Below, in pieces: positions 32,825-44,427 of a stretch of DNA of 64,000 nt (positions within the stretch are counted from its first letter, which is position 1; every line of letters begins with the position of its first letter). The stretch covers positions 77,420,501 through 77,484,500 of the forward strand of contig JAZBRS010000014.1 in NCBI GenBank assembly GCA_037176725.1, given 5' to 3'. The notes under the pieces are model-generated. The model did not search any database and was not told the origin of the DNA. It worked only from the letters and a program-made list of their open reading frames with translations. Source of the DNA: Posidonia oceanica. Its lineage: Eukaryota > Streptophyta > Magnoliopsida > Alismatales > Posidoniaceae. A program made the translations under genes and the position numbers.

Positions 32825-35143
32825 CCCCCTATACACCTCCTAACTAGGGCCCAGCCTAGATCCCCTGTCCACCTCTTAGGACGGCCTCAGCTAGAATCCC
32901 CTGTACACCTTCTAGGTAGACCTCAGCCAGCCCCTGCCTTCCCACCCCAACAACCTTACCCTTTAGATAGACCTCAATATCCAGTAGGTCCCCCTGTAAC
33001 CCCTCCTGTGCTCGCAGCACGTGCTCCTGTGGTTATTGACTTAACCCTCGACACCCATCGCGTCCCTTACAGCTACGCCACAGAAATGTGTGCGGAAGTA
33101 ACACGATCGGGGAGGGTCTACAGACCCCCAGCACCGGTAGTTAGGCCAAACCATCCTGAACCTGCTATGCACCCACCCTCTAACCAACCCATAGCAGATC
33201 TGGCCTCTAACGTACCTATAGCAAGCCAAATCCCTACCCAACCTGTAGCGGCGCAATCTCCTGTGAGTACCCCTCTAGAGCTTGCCAAGACTACCCCTCT
33301 TGCTGCCAAGAAAAACCAACCCAAAGCTGACATAACCTCTCAACTTAAGAAGGTCAAAGCCGACATTTCCATTTGGGACCTAATCCACACCTCTGCCGAA
33401 CACTGCGAGGCTTTTCTTCGTGTGATCCAAGCCGCCCGTGTGTCCCAGTCTATTGAGCCTTTGGCCTTGGAAAGCATGGTAGGGATGATTGCGGAGCCCC
33501 AGGTCATCTCTTTTACAAGTGATGAGCTGCCTCCGGTGGGGATTAATCACAATCAACCCCTGTTCGTCACAGTTCAGTTCAAAAACTTTTGCATTCCTCT
33601 AACACTAGTTGAAAACGTCTGCCCCTTGCGTACTACAACAAAGCTTGGATTCAAAGCCGAGGATATCACACCAGCCATGAAAGGAATGACAGCTTTTGAC
33701 AGCACCCACTATGATGCTCTGGGGATCGTGATTATTCCTCTTGCCATTGGCCCAGTCGTTTTCGATATAGAATTCTATGTCGTCGACTTGAAGCCAAACT
33801 TCAATTTCCTGCTTGGGCGCCCTTGGCTCCACAAGCATCAGGTCCTTCCCTTGATCCTCCATCAAATGATAAAGTACCGCCACGGCGATGATGTCATTGT
33901 CGTCATGGCGGAGAACTTTGAGAAGGAGCGGATCGAGGCAGTCTCCCCTGTCTCTTCACAAACTATCCCTTTTGACCCTAAGACTTCCGAAGCCTTGTAT
34001 CGCGTTAATCGGTGTGAGTTGGTTAACTTCATTCCCGATCTTGAACGTGCCAACTCCTTGGCCGTTCACAACAACCCCTTTCGAATGGTCGAGAATGTAT
34101 GTCCCAGGTGGGGTTACATAAAGGGTACACCGCTAGGGCGTCACCGCCAGGGGATCGCAGAGCCGATCGTGGCAGTGGAGTGGAGGAAATCTGAAGGCCT
34201 CGGTTATGAGCCCAAGCCCAATGAAGATCATTGCTTTCAACTCAAGGATCAGGAGCCGGCCATCCCCAGAGACCTCACTAACTTCACCAGTGCAGGAGTT
34301 CTAGGATCAACAGATGATCAAGTCACGATGCCAACAGAAGATTGGGTCTGCATTGAGGACTACTACTCGGATGAGGAGCAGTCTGGCGCAGTAGAGGCAG
34401 TCCCAACTGGCAGCAAGGCTCTGGTCAGCACAGAGGCGCCACGGTCAGTTTGTTTGGCTCTTCCTCCAGCAGATACAGCAGGCGATTCAGCAGGCTCTGT
34501 GGCAGAACTGACAAGCTCTTACATTTCTGCAGCCACATCTGCATTACAAGCACAAGCAGCAGAGGCAGCTCAGAAGTCAGAGACACCCCTTCAGGCACAG
34601 TCAGGCAGGCTACCTGTGGTCGTAGTCGCATCAGTACCGCTGTCACTCTCTCTGGAGGGACAGCTAGTGAATTCAGTCAGCAGCGCGGCTCGGCCCACTT
34701 CAGCAGCCGCGTCACCAAGAATGCAGTCAGCGCAGTCTGCCTCACATCCTCCTGCTGCAAAACAGCAACTTTCATGGTAGGCCCCCATGGCATCAAAGGC
34801 TGCACTCTCACAGTTATAACCAGATGCAGAGGACCAGTTGAGCATCATAGTCTCCTAGCCCTCGGACTATCAGAAGAGCACCTTTGCCTGCCTTCTAACT
34901 GCAACAGTGACCCTGGCAGCGTACCCGTCTGCAGCCCCGGTGACCAGTCTGTTTGGATCTCTGATGTTGAAGTTGCTGCAATCAGGCGCGCCCGTAAACC
35001 ACACAATGCAAATATCAAGGGCAGCGATCCATCTTGCAGTCGAGCCAGAGCCGTAGGCCCCCGGCTCATACTACATCGACTCACCCTCGAATGAGGAGGA
35101 AGGAGTGGCGGTAGAAGCCCAGGTCGATTCATGGATGTCCGAC
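32825..35143 (+). pseudogene. pro: protease and linker of E5, active site deleted
   Basis: Reading continues in the gag frame. A Pro-rich linker and the motif TRSGRVY (33095-33120) precede a retropepsin-like aspartic protease (about 33380-34000). E7 and E2 read LVDNGSGLN, but E5 reads LVENVC at 33605-33622: a 15-bp in-frame deletion has removed the catalytic Asp-x-Gly motif. The downstream hydrophobic core (LLGRPWLHKHQ) is kept. A G-patch-like GTPLGRHRQGIAEPI follows at about 34120-34170, then a Ser/Ala/Gln-rich linker. Stops: TAG at 34778, 34856 and 35054 (CAG in E7) and TAA at 34817. A one-base deletion near 35143 shifts the frame into pol. Confidence 0.85.
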
Positions 35144-36912
35144 TAGAGTTACTTTATCAAGAACAGCTCAAGTCGATAGTAGAAGACCTGGCAGAGCACC
35201 AAGCTGTAGAAAGGAAAGGGAAATCCGTGGCTACGGACCCTCCTCTACAAGAAGACCATGCCTCTATCATGGTCCTGGAAGAAGACTCAGCAGTACCGGA
35301 CTCCCCTAGACCAGATAAGCTCATCACTCTCCAACCAGAAGGCGGGTCTAGGTGGTTTGTGCAGCACATGCCTCACTTAGGCAGTGTAGCAAGTGGAAGT
35401 GCCCAGATCAGCTGCCAGTCCGGTATACCCTCCACAAGCACACTAGAAGACTCAGAGGAGGAAGCACTAGCAGTCCAAGCAGCAGCAGTAGCAAAGCAGA
35501 AAGCAGAATCAGTAACAGAATCATCAGTAGCCCTAGTAGCATGGCCATCAGCAGCATCAGTGACAAAATCAGCAAGGCCCTCAACAGCATCAGCAGAGCA
35601 CTCAGCAGAATCAGTCAGGCCAGAGCAAACAGAAGAAGTTGCCAGGACGGAGGTCACGCACCGAGGCTACAAGAATACTCGAGTAAGCGTGACCATCCTA
35701 AAGCGTCACCGGGGCCAAGCAGTGGAACATATACACTCTTTCGACATCACAAATCCTTCTTTTGAGAAAGAGATCCTCTCAGAACTTACTGCTTATGGAG
35801 AGGAGGATGATACAGGCGAGGACGAGATTGACGAATCATTGCCCGAGTTCCAGCCCTATGACGACGACCCAAAAGGCCCCAACCTCCATATTGAAGAAGA
35901 AACAGAGGTTGTTAACATCGGCACAGCTGAGGAAGTCAGAGAAGTTCGCATCAGTGCCCAGCTGTCCCCCCAGGCTCGAGCAGAGTTCATCGCATTCTTA
36001 AAAGAATATGCGGATGTCTTTGCCTGGAGTTACGAAGATATGGTTGGCCTTGACATAGAGATAGTGGTGCACAATCTATCCCTTGATCCAGATGCCAAGC
36101 CAGTAAAGCAGAAGCTGAGAAGATGGCGACCGCAGTGGCTGCTTATGATCAAAGAAGAAATCATGAAACAGCACAGAGTCAATTTCCTCAAGGTCGTCCT
36201 TTATCTTGAATGGCTGGCAAACATTGTACCTGTGCCCAAAAAAGATGGCCGCGTCCGGATCTGCATCGACTATAGGGACTTGAACAAGGCGAGTCCCAAG
36301 GACGACTTCCCATTGCCTCACATTGACGTCCTAGTCGACAATACAGCGGGCCACAAGATGCTCTCCTTCATGGACGGCTTTTCTGGATATAATCAAATCA
36401 AAATGGCAGAAGAAGACATGGAAAAGACTTCATTCATCATCCCTTGGGGAGTCTTCTACTACCAAGTCATACCATTCGGACTGAAAAATGCTGGTGCAAC
36501 CTATCAAAGGGCCATGACTGCACTGTCTCACGACCTCATGCACCAAGAAGTGGAGGTCTATGTAGACGACATGATTACTAAAACCAAAGAACCTGAAGAT
36601 CATCTTAACTGTCTGAAGAAGCTCTTTACCCGTCTACGGAAGTACAAGCTGCGCTTGAACCCCAACAAGTGTGTATTTGGGGTGTCTTCTGGCAAACTGC
36701 TGGGTTACATTGTTAGCCAAAGAGGGATTGAAGTAGACCTGATGAAGGCTAAAGCCATCGTGGATATGCCACCCCCTCGGACTGAAAAGGAGGTCAGAGG
36801 TCTGCTTGGGCGTTTACAATACATCAGTCGCTTCATTGCATAGCTTACGCCCATCTGCGAGCCCATATTCAAGCTCCTGAAGAAGAACGTGCAGATTCAT
36901 TGGAGCGAGGAG
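35131..36912 (+). pseudogene. pol: reverse transcriptase of E5
   Basis: RNA-directed DNA polymerase that would copy element RNA inside the particle. After an acidic/Ala-rich linker (to about 35950), conserved RT blocks appear: KKDGRVRICIDYRDLNKASPKDDFPLP (36238-36318), FMDGFSGYNQI (36367-36399), IPFGLKNAGATYQRAM (36472-36519), YVDD at 36559-36570 and LGYIVSQRGIEVD (36700-36738). The frame from 35131 is open for 570 codons; a TAG at 36841 follows FIA, in the segment linking RT to RNase H. All catalytic Asp codons are kept although the copy is dead, which suggests decay since insertion rather than long pseudogene descent. Confidence 0.9.
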
Positions 36913-37464
36913 TGACAGGCTGCATTTGCTAAGATTAAGCAGCTGCTGATTAAGCCTCCTATCTTGGTCCCCCCCACTCCAGGGAGACCCTTACTTCTCT
37001 ACCTTTCTACCACGTAGCATTCCATGGGTGCCGTCTTGGGCCAACATGATGAATCTGGTAGAAAGGAGCGCACCATTTACTACCTGAGCAAGAAGTTCAA
37101 TGAATGCGAAGCCAGGTACAATACAATAGAGAAGACCTGCCTATCCCTTGTCTGGGCTGCACAGAAGCTAAGGTACTACATGATGGCATATCCAGTTCAG
37201 CTCTTATGCCGGCATGATCCTATCAAGTTCCTCTTTCAAAAACCGGCCATGGTAGGCAGATGTGTTATGTGGCAGGTGCTACTGTCTCAGTACGACATCA
37301 CCTTTGTCACTCAGAAGTCCATGAAGGGCCAAGCTATGGCAGACCATCTTGCTGATCTCCCACTGCCTAAATATCAGCCACTCCAGACGCAGTTTCCAGA
37401 TGAAGACATTCTGTTTGCAATGGAGGACTCTGAAGATAAAAACCCTGAAGATCAGGAGCAATGG
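36844..37464 (+). pseudogene. first RNase H-like domain of E5 (degenerate)
   Basis: The domain normally degrades RNA in RNA/DNA hybrids. Visible motifs are LTPICEPIFKLLKKN, LLYLSTT, SMGAVLGQHD and NTIEKTCLSLVWAAQKLRYY. The first catalytic Asp usually found in the LYL...D segment is not apparent (STT, stop, HSMG). This agrees with Tat elements, where the original domain became a tether and a second RNase H was gained. Stops: TGA 36913, TAG 37015. Confidence 0.75.
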
Positions 37465-37929
37465 TAGTTATACTTTGATGGTACTGTGAACAAGAAAGGC
37501 TGAGGCGTAGGCGCAGTGCTGACAACGCCTCAGGGACAGATGATTCCCTTCTCCAGGAAGCTGACCTTCAGATGCACCAACAACGAAGCAGAATACGAGG
37601 CATGCATCCTAGGACTGAATGTCGCCCTCGAGCATGAGGTGCAGAAGCTGCTGGTGCATGGTGATGCTATGCTGGTGATCTCTCAAGTCAATGGCGAGTG
37701 GAAGACGAAAGATCCGAAGCTACTGCTATATCATGAGCACCTGCTGAAGCTGATAGAACAATTTGCGAGCATCCGCTTCACATACATGAACCGAGCAAGG
37801 AACACATATGCAGATGCGTTAGCAACCTTGGCGTCCTGGCTCAGCACACCTGAAGATGGCACAGTGGATGTATCTGTTACTCGGATTGAGCAGCCTACAC
37901 ACTGTATGAGCATTGAAGAGGCAGATCCA
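37465..37929 (+). pseudogene. second (archaeal-type) RNase H domain of E5
   Basis: An additional RNase H, the hallmark of the Tat lineage. The expected catalytic set is present: Asp in YFDGT (37477-37479), Glu in TNNEAEYEA (37585-37587), Asp in VHGDAML (about 37663) and Asp in YADALATLA (about 37813). Stops are TAG 37465 immediately before LYFDGT and TGA 37501 within the GxGVGAVL turn. Confidence 0.85.
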
Positions 37930-39186
37930 ACAGCGGAGGAGCAGCCTTGGTATAAAGACATAAAAGCTTTCCTAGAATCTGGCAGCTTTCCTCCCGGTAC
38001 CTCAGCAGTGGACAAGAGAACTCTGACGCGTCTGGCGTCAAAGTATGTATTAGGGGCGGGACAGTTATACAAGAGATCATACAATCAGATGCTCCTGCGC
38101 TGCCTAAACAAATCAGAGGCTGATGCGCTGATGCTTCAAGTACATGCGGGGACCTGCGGCCTGCACATGAACGGCGTCCTAGCCAAGAAGATAATGCTGC
38201 AAGGATACTACTGGCTAACTATGGAAGCTGACTGCTGCCGCTTTGTGCGCAGATGCCATAATTGCCAAGTGCATGGCAACTTTATTCGGGCGCCCCCTCA
38301 AGAACTGCATAGCATGTTGTCGCCGTGGCCCTTCTCCACCTAGGGGATTGATGTCATTGGCACCATCCACCCTCCAGCTTCTAATGGTCATCGTTACTTT
38401 CTGGTAGCGATTAATTACTTCACCAAGTGGGTGGAAGCAGCCTCTTACAAAGCAGTGACTGCCGTGGCTACAGAAAAGTTCATTAGAAACAATATCATAG
38501 CCCGGTACGGGGTCCCACATGCAATCATATCTGACAATGGCACAAATTTCATTGCTAAGAGGATCGAAGACTATCTGTAGAACTTCAGTATCAAACACCA
38601 CAGATCCTCACCTTACCGGCCCCAGATGAACGGTGCAGTGGAGTCTGCCAACAAAAATCTGGTCAAAATCCTGAAGAAGATGGCAGAAACTCATAAGGAC
38701 TGGCACGACAAGCTTCCTTACACACTCTGGGCGTATAGGACATCTGTCCGCACTTCAACAGGTGCCACCCCATACTATCTGGTGAATGGCATGAAGGCGG
38801 TGTTGCCTATCGAGGTAGAGATCCCCTCACTGCAGATCCTACGCGAAGCTGAGTTGGATGAAGCAGAATGGGTCGAAGACCGCTGCGTCCAACTGAATCT
38901 GATTGATGAGCACAGGCTGCAAGCTATGCATAATGCTTACTACTACCAAAAGAGAATAGCCAGGTCTTACTTGAAGAAAGTTCAGCCAATAGGCTTCCAG
39001 ACAGGGGACCTTGTTCTACACGCCATTCACTTGCCTGATGGTCGAGGGAAATTCCAACTTAACTGGCGTGGCCCCTTTGCGGTAAAGCAGGTCTTTTCGA
39101 GCAGTGTTGTAACTCTTGAGGATATGGATCAAGTCGAGCAGTCTGAGCCTGTCAACCTCTGCTACCTCAAGAAGTACTATCAGTAG
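37930..39186 (+). pseudogene. integrase of E5
   Basis: Inserts element cDNA into the genome. The N-terminal HHCC zinc-binding region is at about 38138-38275 (HAGTCGLH ... CHNC). The core has Asp at 38350-38352 (GIDVIG), Asp at 38533-38535 (SDNGTNF) and Glu at 38641-38643 (GAVESANKN), all kept. The C-terminal part has the GDLVL and KFQLNWRGPF motifs. The natural stop is TAG at 39184-39186 after LKKYYQ. Premature stops: TAG 38341 at the Trp usually preceding GID/GMD, and TAG 38578. No chromodomain is visible, as expected for Tat. Confidence 0.9.
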
Positions 39187-40689
39187 CCCAAGGCGGCCCC
39201 GTTGCAGATACTCTTCTCCCATCTATACATTCGCATTCTCACTCCTTACATTCTCATCCTACCTGCATCTTTTATTTTGTCTTCTACCTCTATTCCTGTA
39301 CGTTTGCTTATACTTCTTCTGTCTTTCCCCTATACATCCTTATCACACTTGACCCTCTCCATACACCATCTCTTTTTCAAATCATCATCGTTATCCTCTC
39401 AAATCATGCATTACATCTTCTACTCGGTGATGAAAATCGGAAGTGCTTGCCTGCTCTGGAAGGAGTTCACCCTGCCTCACCTAGCACTACTTAGATGCTT
39501 TAGCCAGTGAGGGAGCCACCATCAATCAGGACAGGTGAACCGCCTAAACTCGTAAGGACATACACCTCTGAGAGAGAAAAAATGCTAGGATGTGAGTTCA
39601 AAAAAAGTGAGAATAGACATCTAGGCTTGGGGTATTAAAAGGAATAGAAGACGAAGACAGAAGCCGACCCTAGAGATAGGGGTGTGCAGTCTAACCCTGC
39701 TCCTTCAGCTCAACTCAGGGGAGACCCCAAAGCCCACATCCATTACAACCTAAACACCCTCCTTTTTACCTCCAAAATGGGGATAGCAAAAGCCTGTGAA
39801 AAAAAAAAGAGAAAAAGAAGTCAAACAAACAAAAAAAGAGCGAAAAAGAAGACAAGCAAAACAAAAAAAAGAGAAGAGAAAAAAGAAATGCAAACAAAAA
39901 AAAACACAGAGAGAAAAAGAAAAGGGGTTAGACAAGGATCAACCCAAAAATACAGGCAATATCATCCCCCCATACCTTACAAGAAATCCAAGGGTGTAAG
40001 CCTAAAAAGGGTCCACCACCTCTCTCCAAAAACAAACACTTACCATCTCCTAGCCAGGGGTAGAGAAAGCCTGCACACCCAGGAGGGAGAAATAAAAAAT
40101 GAGAGCAGAAAGAGTAGGTGAAAGAGTAGGTGTAGGTCTTGAGAGTTTGGCAGGTAGCCTGTCCTCACCACTCCACCACCTGTATACTGCCAACACCCGT
40201 TCCAGAGTGCCACCAGCAAACTAAGAGTCCAAGTAGGGCCCAGTGAGTCAGGGATCACTCCCTTCCTCTACAGCAGGCACCAAAGCACTCCATATGCTGA
40301 GGGCACCAAAGCATACTAATCATTCTAAAAACATATCAACCTGCATCATGCATACATGCATCTCCAATCATCCCTTCCTTCTTCACAATCATTCCGCTCT
40401 GCAACTTGCCTCGACTCTGAGACAGTACTTCTTGCCAAGCACGCGTTGGCGCTGCTCGAGCTGCGTTGGTCCAGATCTCCTGCCAGTCCTCGCCCCCGTG
40501 TTAATAGGACTGCAACAGAACCCCCTACTTATGTGTGCTTAACTGCTTCGTTCTGATATTAACTGCTGAATACATATTGAACTGCTTTATCAGCCTCAGA
40601 TTCTGCTCTCACTTAGAGATTATATGCCTGTGTGATCTGACTGTCTACAGCATTGATAACAGGTACCTTTAAGCCTCTACAACAACTGC
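39187..40689 (+). other. E5 spacer between integrase and downstream ORF
   Basis: A T/C-rich stretch (39200-39420), then an A-rich run (39790-39930, mostly A and G), then mixed sequence. I see no conserved protein motif and no repeat array here. Confidence 0.6.
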
Positions 40690-41916
40690 TTGTTCCACCC
40701 TGCGGCCTGCGCCATGGGTTACCCTACTCTTGAAACCCCAATGCACTGTTCTGAAGCCCTACGGGGTTGGATTGGCAAGCTTACCCAGGAAGATTGTGAG
40801 AAGCTGCGCCTCTGGGGCATACCAACAAAATTGCTGAAGGCGGCTGATGTCGAAGTGAACCGTCACCTTCTGTGCGCTGCCGCAAGATTCTGGAAGTCGG
40901 CGCACCATGTCTTCTGCTTTGGAAGAACTGAACTGACACCTACTCTGGAGGAGGTACGCCGCATCTGTGGCTTCTCCCGGCTGATGGGACCGCCCATTTT
41001 CATGAGGCGTGACAAGTACATGGCGGTCCTCTACAAGCTATCTAGGCTATCTACTGACCGGTGCTAGCAAAGACTGATCTGCACCAGTGGCCCCACGCCC
41101 ATGCTGTGCTTGCACTACTTTGATGAAATCATAGACAAGCGTGCTGAACTCGGCGATGATCTGTGGCTTTAGGGATTTGTCACTCGATTTCTGGGAGAGC
41201 TGATATTCACTCATGGCCGGATGACAGTCGTGATAGAAATTACTGAAATCGCACTAGCTGTGGTGACTAGGCAGATAGACCTAGCACCGGTCGTCCTGGC
41301 TGAAACATACTGCGGACTGGACCGCATCTCCCACCGCTGCCGCCACTTCCACGACTGCGGAGTGCTAGTACAGATCTGGCTGGCTGCACACCTTGAGCTG
41401 AACTTACTACGCCCCCGGGGCCACGTCATTGAAACATACTGCAACAGCAGCCATGCCAGGACAATCAAGAAAGTCCCCGAACAATACAAGAAGCTATCTG
41501 AGCTGACGGACGACATTGTTACATGGCGCATCATCCCATCTACGGCTGAGCCTTTCACTATCTTCTTCGATACCTGCGATGCACGACTCGTGGTGCTGCC
41601 AGGATTCACCGGAGGCGTGGAGTATCACCCCATCCGGGTCATGCAGCAGTTCGGACTCCAGTAGGGCGCTTTTATAGACAGCACAGCCCCAAGGCTCCTT
41701 CAAGCATATCCTTTTGGTTCAACATCTGCTACCACTAAGCTAGCTGATCTTATGCAGCATGGAGTGCAGTCTACTGACCTGGCATCTGCACGAGGCTCGG
41801 GATGCACTCCCGAATATCTGACGGAGGTACAAGCATTCTGGCTAATCAGTGAGATACCTCCTGGCGCTCCTCAGTTCCCTGACTCCAGAAAGGCCAAGAA
41901 AGCCAGGACCGACTAG
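40690..41916 (+). pseudogene. Extra ORF downstream of integrase, plant-mobile-domain-like (E5)
   Basis: One frame of about 408 codons (a second Met at 40714 is possible) is conserved with the minus-strand copy at 51280-52299 of E6. Motifs: PTLEEVRRICGF, WLxGFVT, AVVTRQIDLAPVVLAETY, ISHRCRHF, VTWRIIPSTAEPF, EYHPIRVMxQFG, GSGCTPEYL. The PTLEE segment and the R-x3-QFG segment recall plant mobile domain or DUF7745-type proteins found in plant transposons; I cannot run a profile search. Three in-frame stops (41065, 41170, 41662; all TAG) disable it. At least two elements carry it with the same motifs, which suggests it once mattered to the element. Its role is unknown. Confidence 0.65.
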
Positions 41917-42506
41917 AGCGTCCATGTAACTGCCTGCTTATCTTATGCTGTAAACTTTTGGCCTGCCACAGGCATGTAATCAAGTTCAATCAATACAAAG
42001 GCGTTCTGAGCCACCTGTTTGCATTCCAAATTTACTACAAGTGCATGCATGATCATATCAATCATATCTGTAGGGCCCTTGGCCAGACTTGCTGCCGAAC
42101 ACCGCAGAAAAGTCCTCATCAATCAACCCAAGTGCTGACCCATGACATCTGAGCAAGCAAAGCTGCTAGGCACCATCATCCAGATCTTCATCAGCGGGCT
42201 GGCACCCCCAACTGCCCGGCGATAGGTCCGTCAACCTGTCATCCTTGGCTGGCACCCCCAACTGCCCGGCGATAAGTCCGTCAACCTGTCATCATCGGGC
42301 TGGTACCCCAAACTACTCGACCGGCAAACACGACTGTTTTATCTTCACCCTCTGTTTTTGATGCCATGGACGCGCTGGCCAACCCCTGGTATCATCCTGA
42401 TACCAAGGGCATCTTTTGATCGCCCCTTGGTATCATTCTCCCTCTCTTTCCCTCATGATATTCCTGGTATCATGAGATGATTCGCCCTCGCGAAATCCAT
42501 TCACTT
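41917..42506 (+). other. E5 3' UTR, proximal part with 50-bp repeat
   Basis: Non-coding. Two and a half 50-bp units starting GGCTGGCACCCCCAACTGCC lie at 42197, 42247 and 42298, each containing GATAAGTCCGTCAACCTGTC or a variant, close to the GATAAG unit of the next array. Palindromes of the type GGTATCA-TCC-TGATACC lie near 42388-42405. Confidence 0.75.
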
Positions 42507-42711
42507 GCCGGCCGATAAGTTCGATATCTTATCATCTCTTTCCCTTTGCCGGCCGATAAGTCCGATATCTTATCATTCCTTCATCCTCTCTTTGCCGGCC
42601 GATAAGTCCGATATCTTATCATTCTATTCTTTTATTCATTTGCCGGCCGATAAGTCGAATATCTTATCATCTCTTTCCCTTTGCCGGCCGATAAGACCGA
42701 TATCTTATCAA
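42507..42711 (+). repeat. Array of GATAAG...CTTATC palindromes (E5)
   Basis: Five units of GCCGGCCGATAAGTCCG plus ATATCTTATC; fewer than in E4, so copy number varies. Confidence 0.9.
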
Positions 42712-42860
42712 TCTTTTTCTTATCAATCTCTTTCAATCAATCACTCTTTTCCTTATCAATCAATCAATCACTCTTTTCCTTATCAATCAATCAATCAATC
42801 ACTCTTTTCCTTATCAATCAAGCTTTTTTTCAATCAACCAATCAATCAATCACTGTTCTT
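42712..42860 (+). repeat. (TCAA)n microsatellite (E5)
   Basis: Same composition and position as in E4. Confidence 0.9.
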
Positions 42861-43900
42861 TCTGGTTGATAGGACCGTAAACAATCATCTTAGGCTGATA
42901 TCCTATCTAGCCCGTAGTTGTGTTATACGGCTGACATCTAGTAACTGTCGCTCGTAATTGCACCTACCGGTTGATAGGACCGTAAACGATCATTCTCTGG
43001 TTGATGATCCAAAACTCATCCTGGCTAATATCCAAAACTATCACTTGCAATTACGTTATACGGCTGATATCCAATAACTATCCCTTGCAATTTCTCTTTC
43101 CGGTTGATAGGACCGTAAACTATCGCTCCCGGTTGATAGGTCCGTAAACTATCACTCCTGATTGATAGGCCCATAAACTATTGCTTTCGGTTGATATGAC
43201 CGTAAACTATCACTTGCAAGTGCATTATACTGCTGTTAACCAGTAACTATCTCACATGATTGCGCTTTCCGGTTGATAGGACCGTAAACTATCGCTCCCG
43301 GTTGATAGGACTATTAACTATCGCTCCCGATTGATAGGCCCGTAAACTATCGCTTCCGGTTGATAGGACCGTAAACTATCATTGCGCCAATCATGTTATA
43401 CGGCTGATATCCAGTAACTATCACTCGCAAATGTCCTTTCCGGTTGATAGGACCGTAAACTATCGCTCTCGGTTGATAGGCCCGTAAACTATCGTTTCCG
43501 GTTGATAGGACAGTAAACTATCGCTTCCAGTTGATAGGACCGTAAACTATCATTCTCTGGCATTTGCGTTATACGGCTGATAACCAGTAACTATCACTCA
43601 TGGATAGTGCTTCCGGTTGATAGGACCGTAAACTATCGCTCCCGGTTGATAGGCCCATAAACTATCGCTCCCGGTTGATAGACCCGTAAACTATCGCTTC
43701 TGGTTGATAGGACCGTAAACAATCCTGCACAATCATGTTTTACGGTTGATATCCAGTAACTATCACTCACAACTGCTCCCTCAGGTTGATAGGTCCGTAA
43801 ACTATCGCTTCCGATTGATAGGTCCGTAAACTAACACTTCCAGTTGATACGTCCGTAAACTATCGCTTCCGGTTGATAGGACCGTAAACTATGCAACCGA
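42861..43900 (+). repeat. Array of GATAGGACCGTAAACTATC palindromes (E5)
   Basis: More than twenty 30-32-bp units with interspersed GATATCCAGTAACTATC units, collinear with E4 but with scattered differences in arms and centres. Confidence 0.9.
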
Positions 43901-44427
43901 TAAGTTCAACATCTTATCACCCTCTTCGCGCGACTTTGTCCTAGGAAGGCAAAGTCCCATATCCCTTTGCAATGGGAGAGTCGGCCCCTCTCCCTCGCGC
44001 TCCTTTTCGCTAGCTTGCTCCCTGGGCAGGGACAAGCTCCACTTTTGTTTCTCGCCTTGTCGTGCAAGTTTGGCCTGCCTGTCGAGTCATTGCGCCACAT
44101 CACGTTTCTCTTTTAGCATTCTTCTTTTGCATCATCTTTGCACTTTCTTTTTCTAGCACTGCACACTAGTCCATCATCATCATCTTGTGCTGCATCAGCA
44201 TTCTTAGCAGTACAAACTTCTGCACTAACATTTGCATTGCATACATTGCATCTCATCCATCTGCACCAGCACTTTCCATTGCGGCAACGAGCTACGACTT
44301 TCGGTGCATCCGTCGAATAAGTAACTTACGCCAATAGCAATCTTCTACACCTGTCGGTCAGATGGGGTGTCTTGTCAACCCCGAGCAGCGGCCTCGCTTT
44401 GCTTGACCTCGCTTAGGGAGGGACATC
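43901..44427 (+). other. E5 pre-PPT segment and polypurine tract
   Basis: Conserved non-coding segment with GGGAGAG...CTCTCCC (near 43974-43994), the inverted LTR-terminus copy ATGGGGTGTC (44362-44371) and the purine tract AGGGAGGGAC (44415-44424) before the LTR. Confidence 0.8.

Noticed and set aside
34425..35132. Antisense frames opposite the protease-RT linker and elsewhere in gag-pol
   Set aside because: Shadow frames over CAG-rich coding sequence; not conserved in E7.
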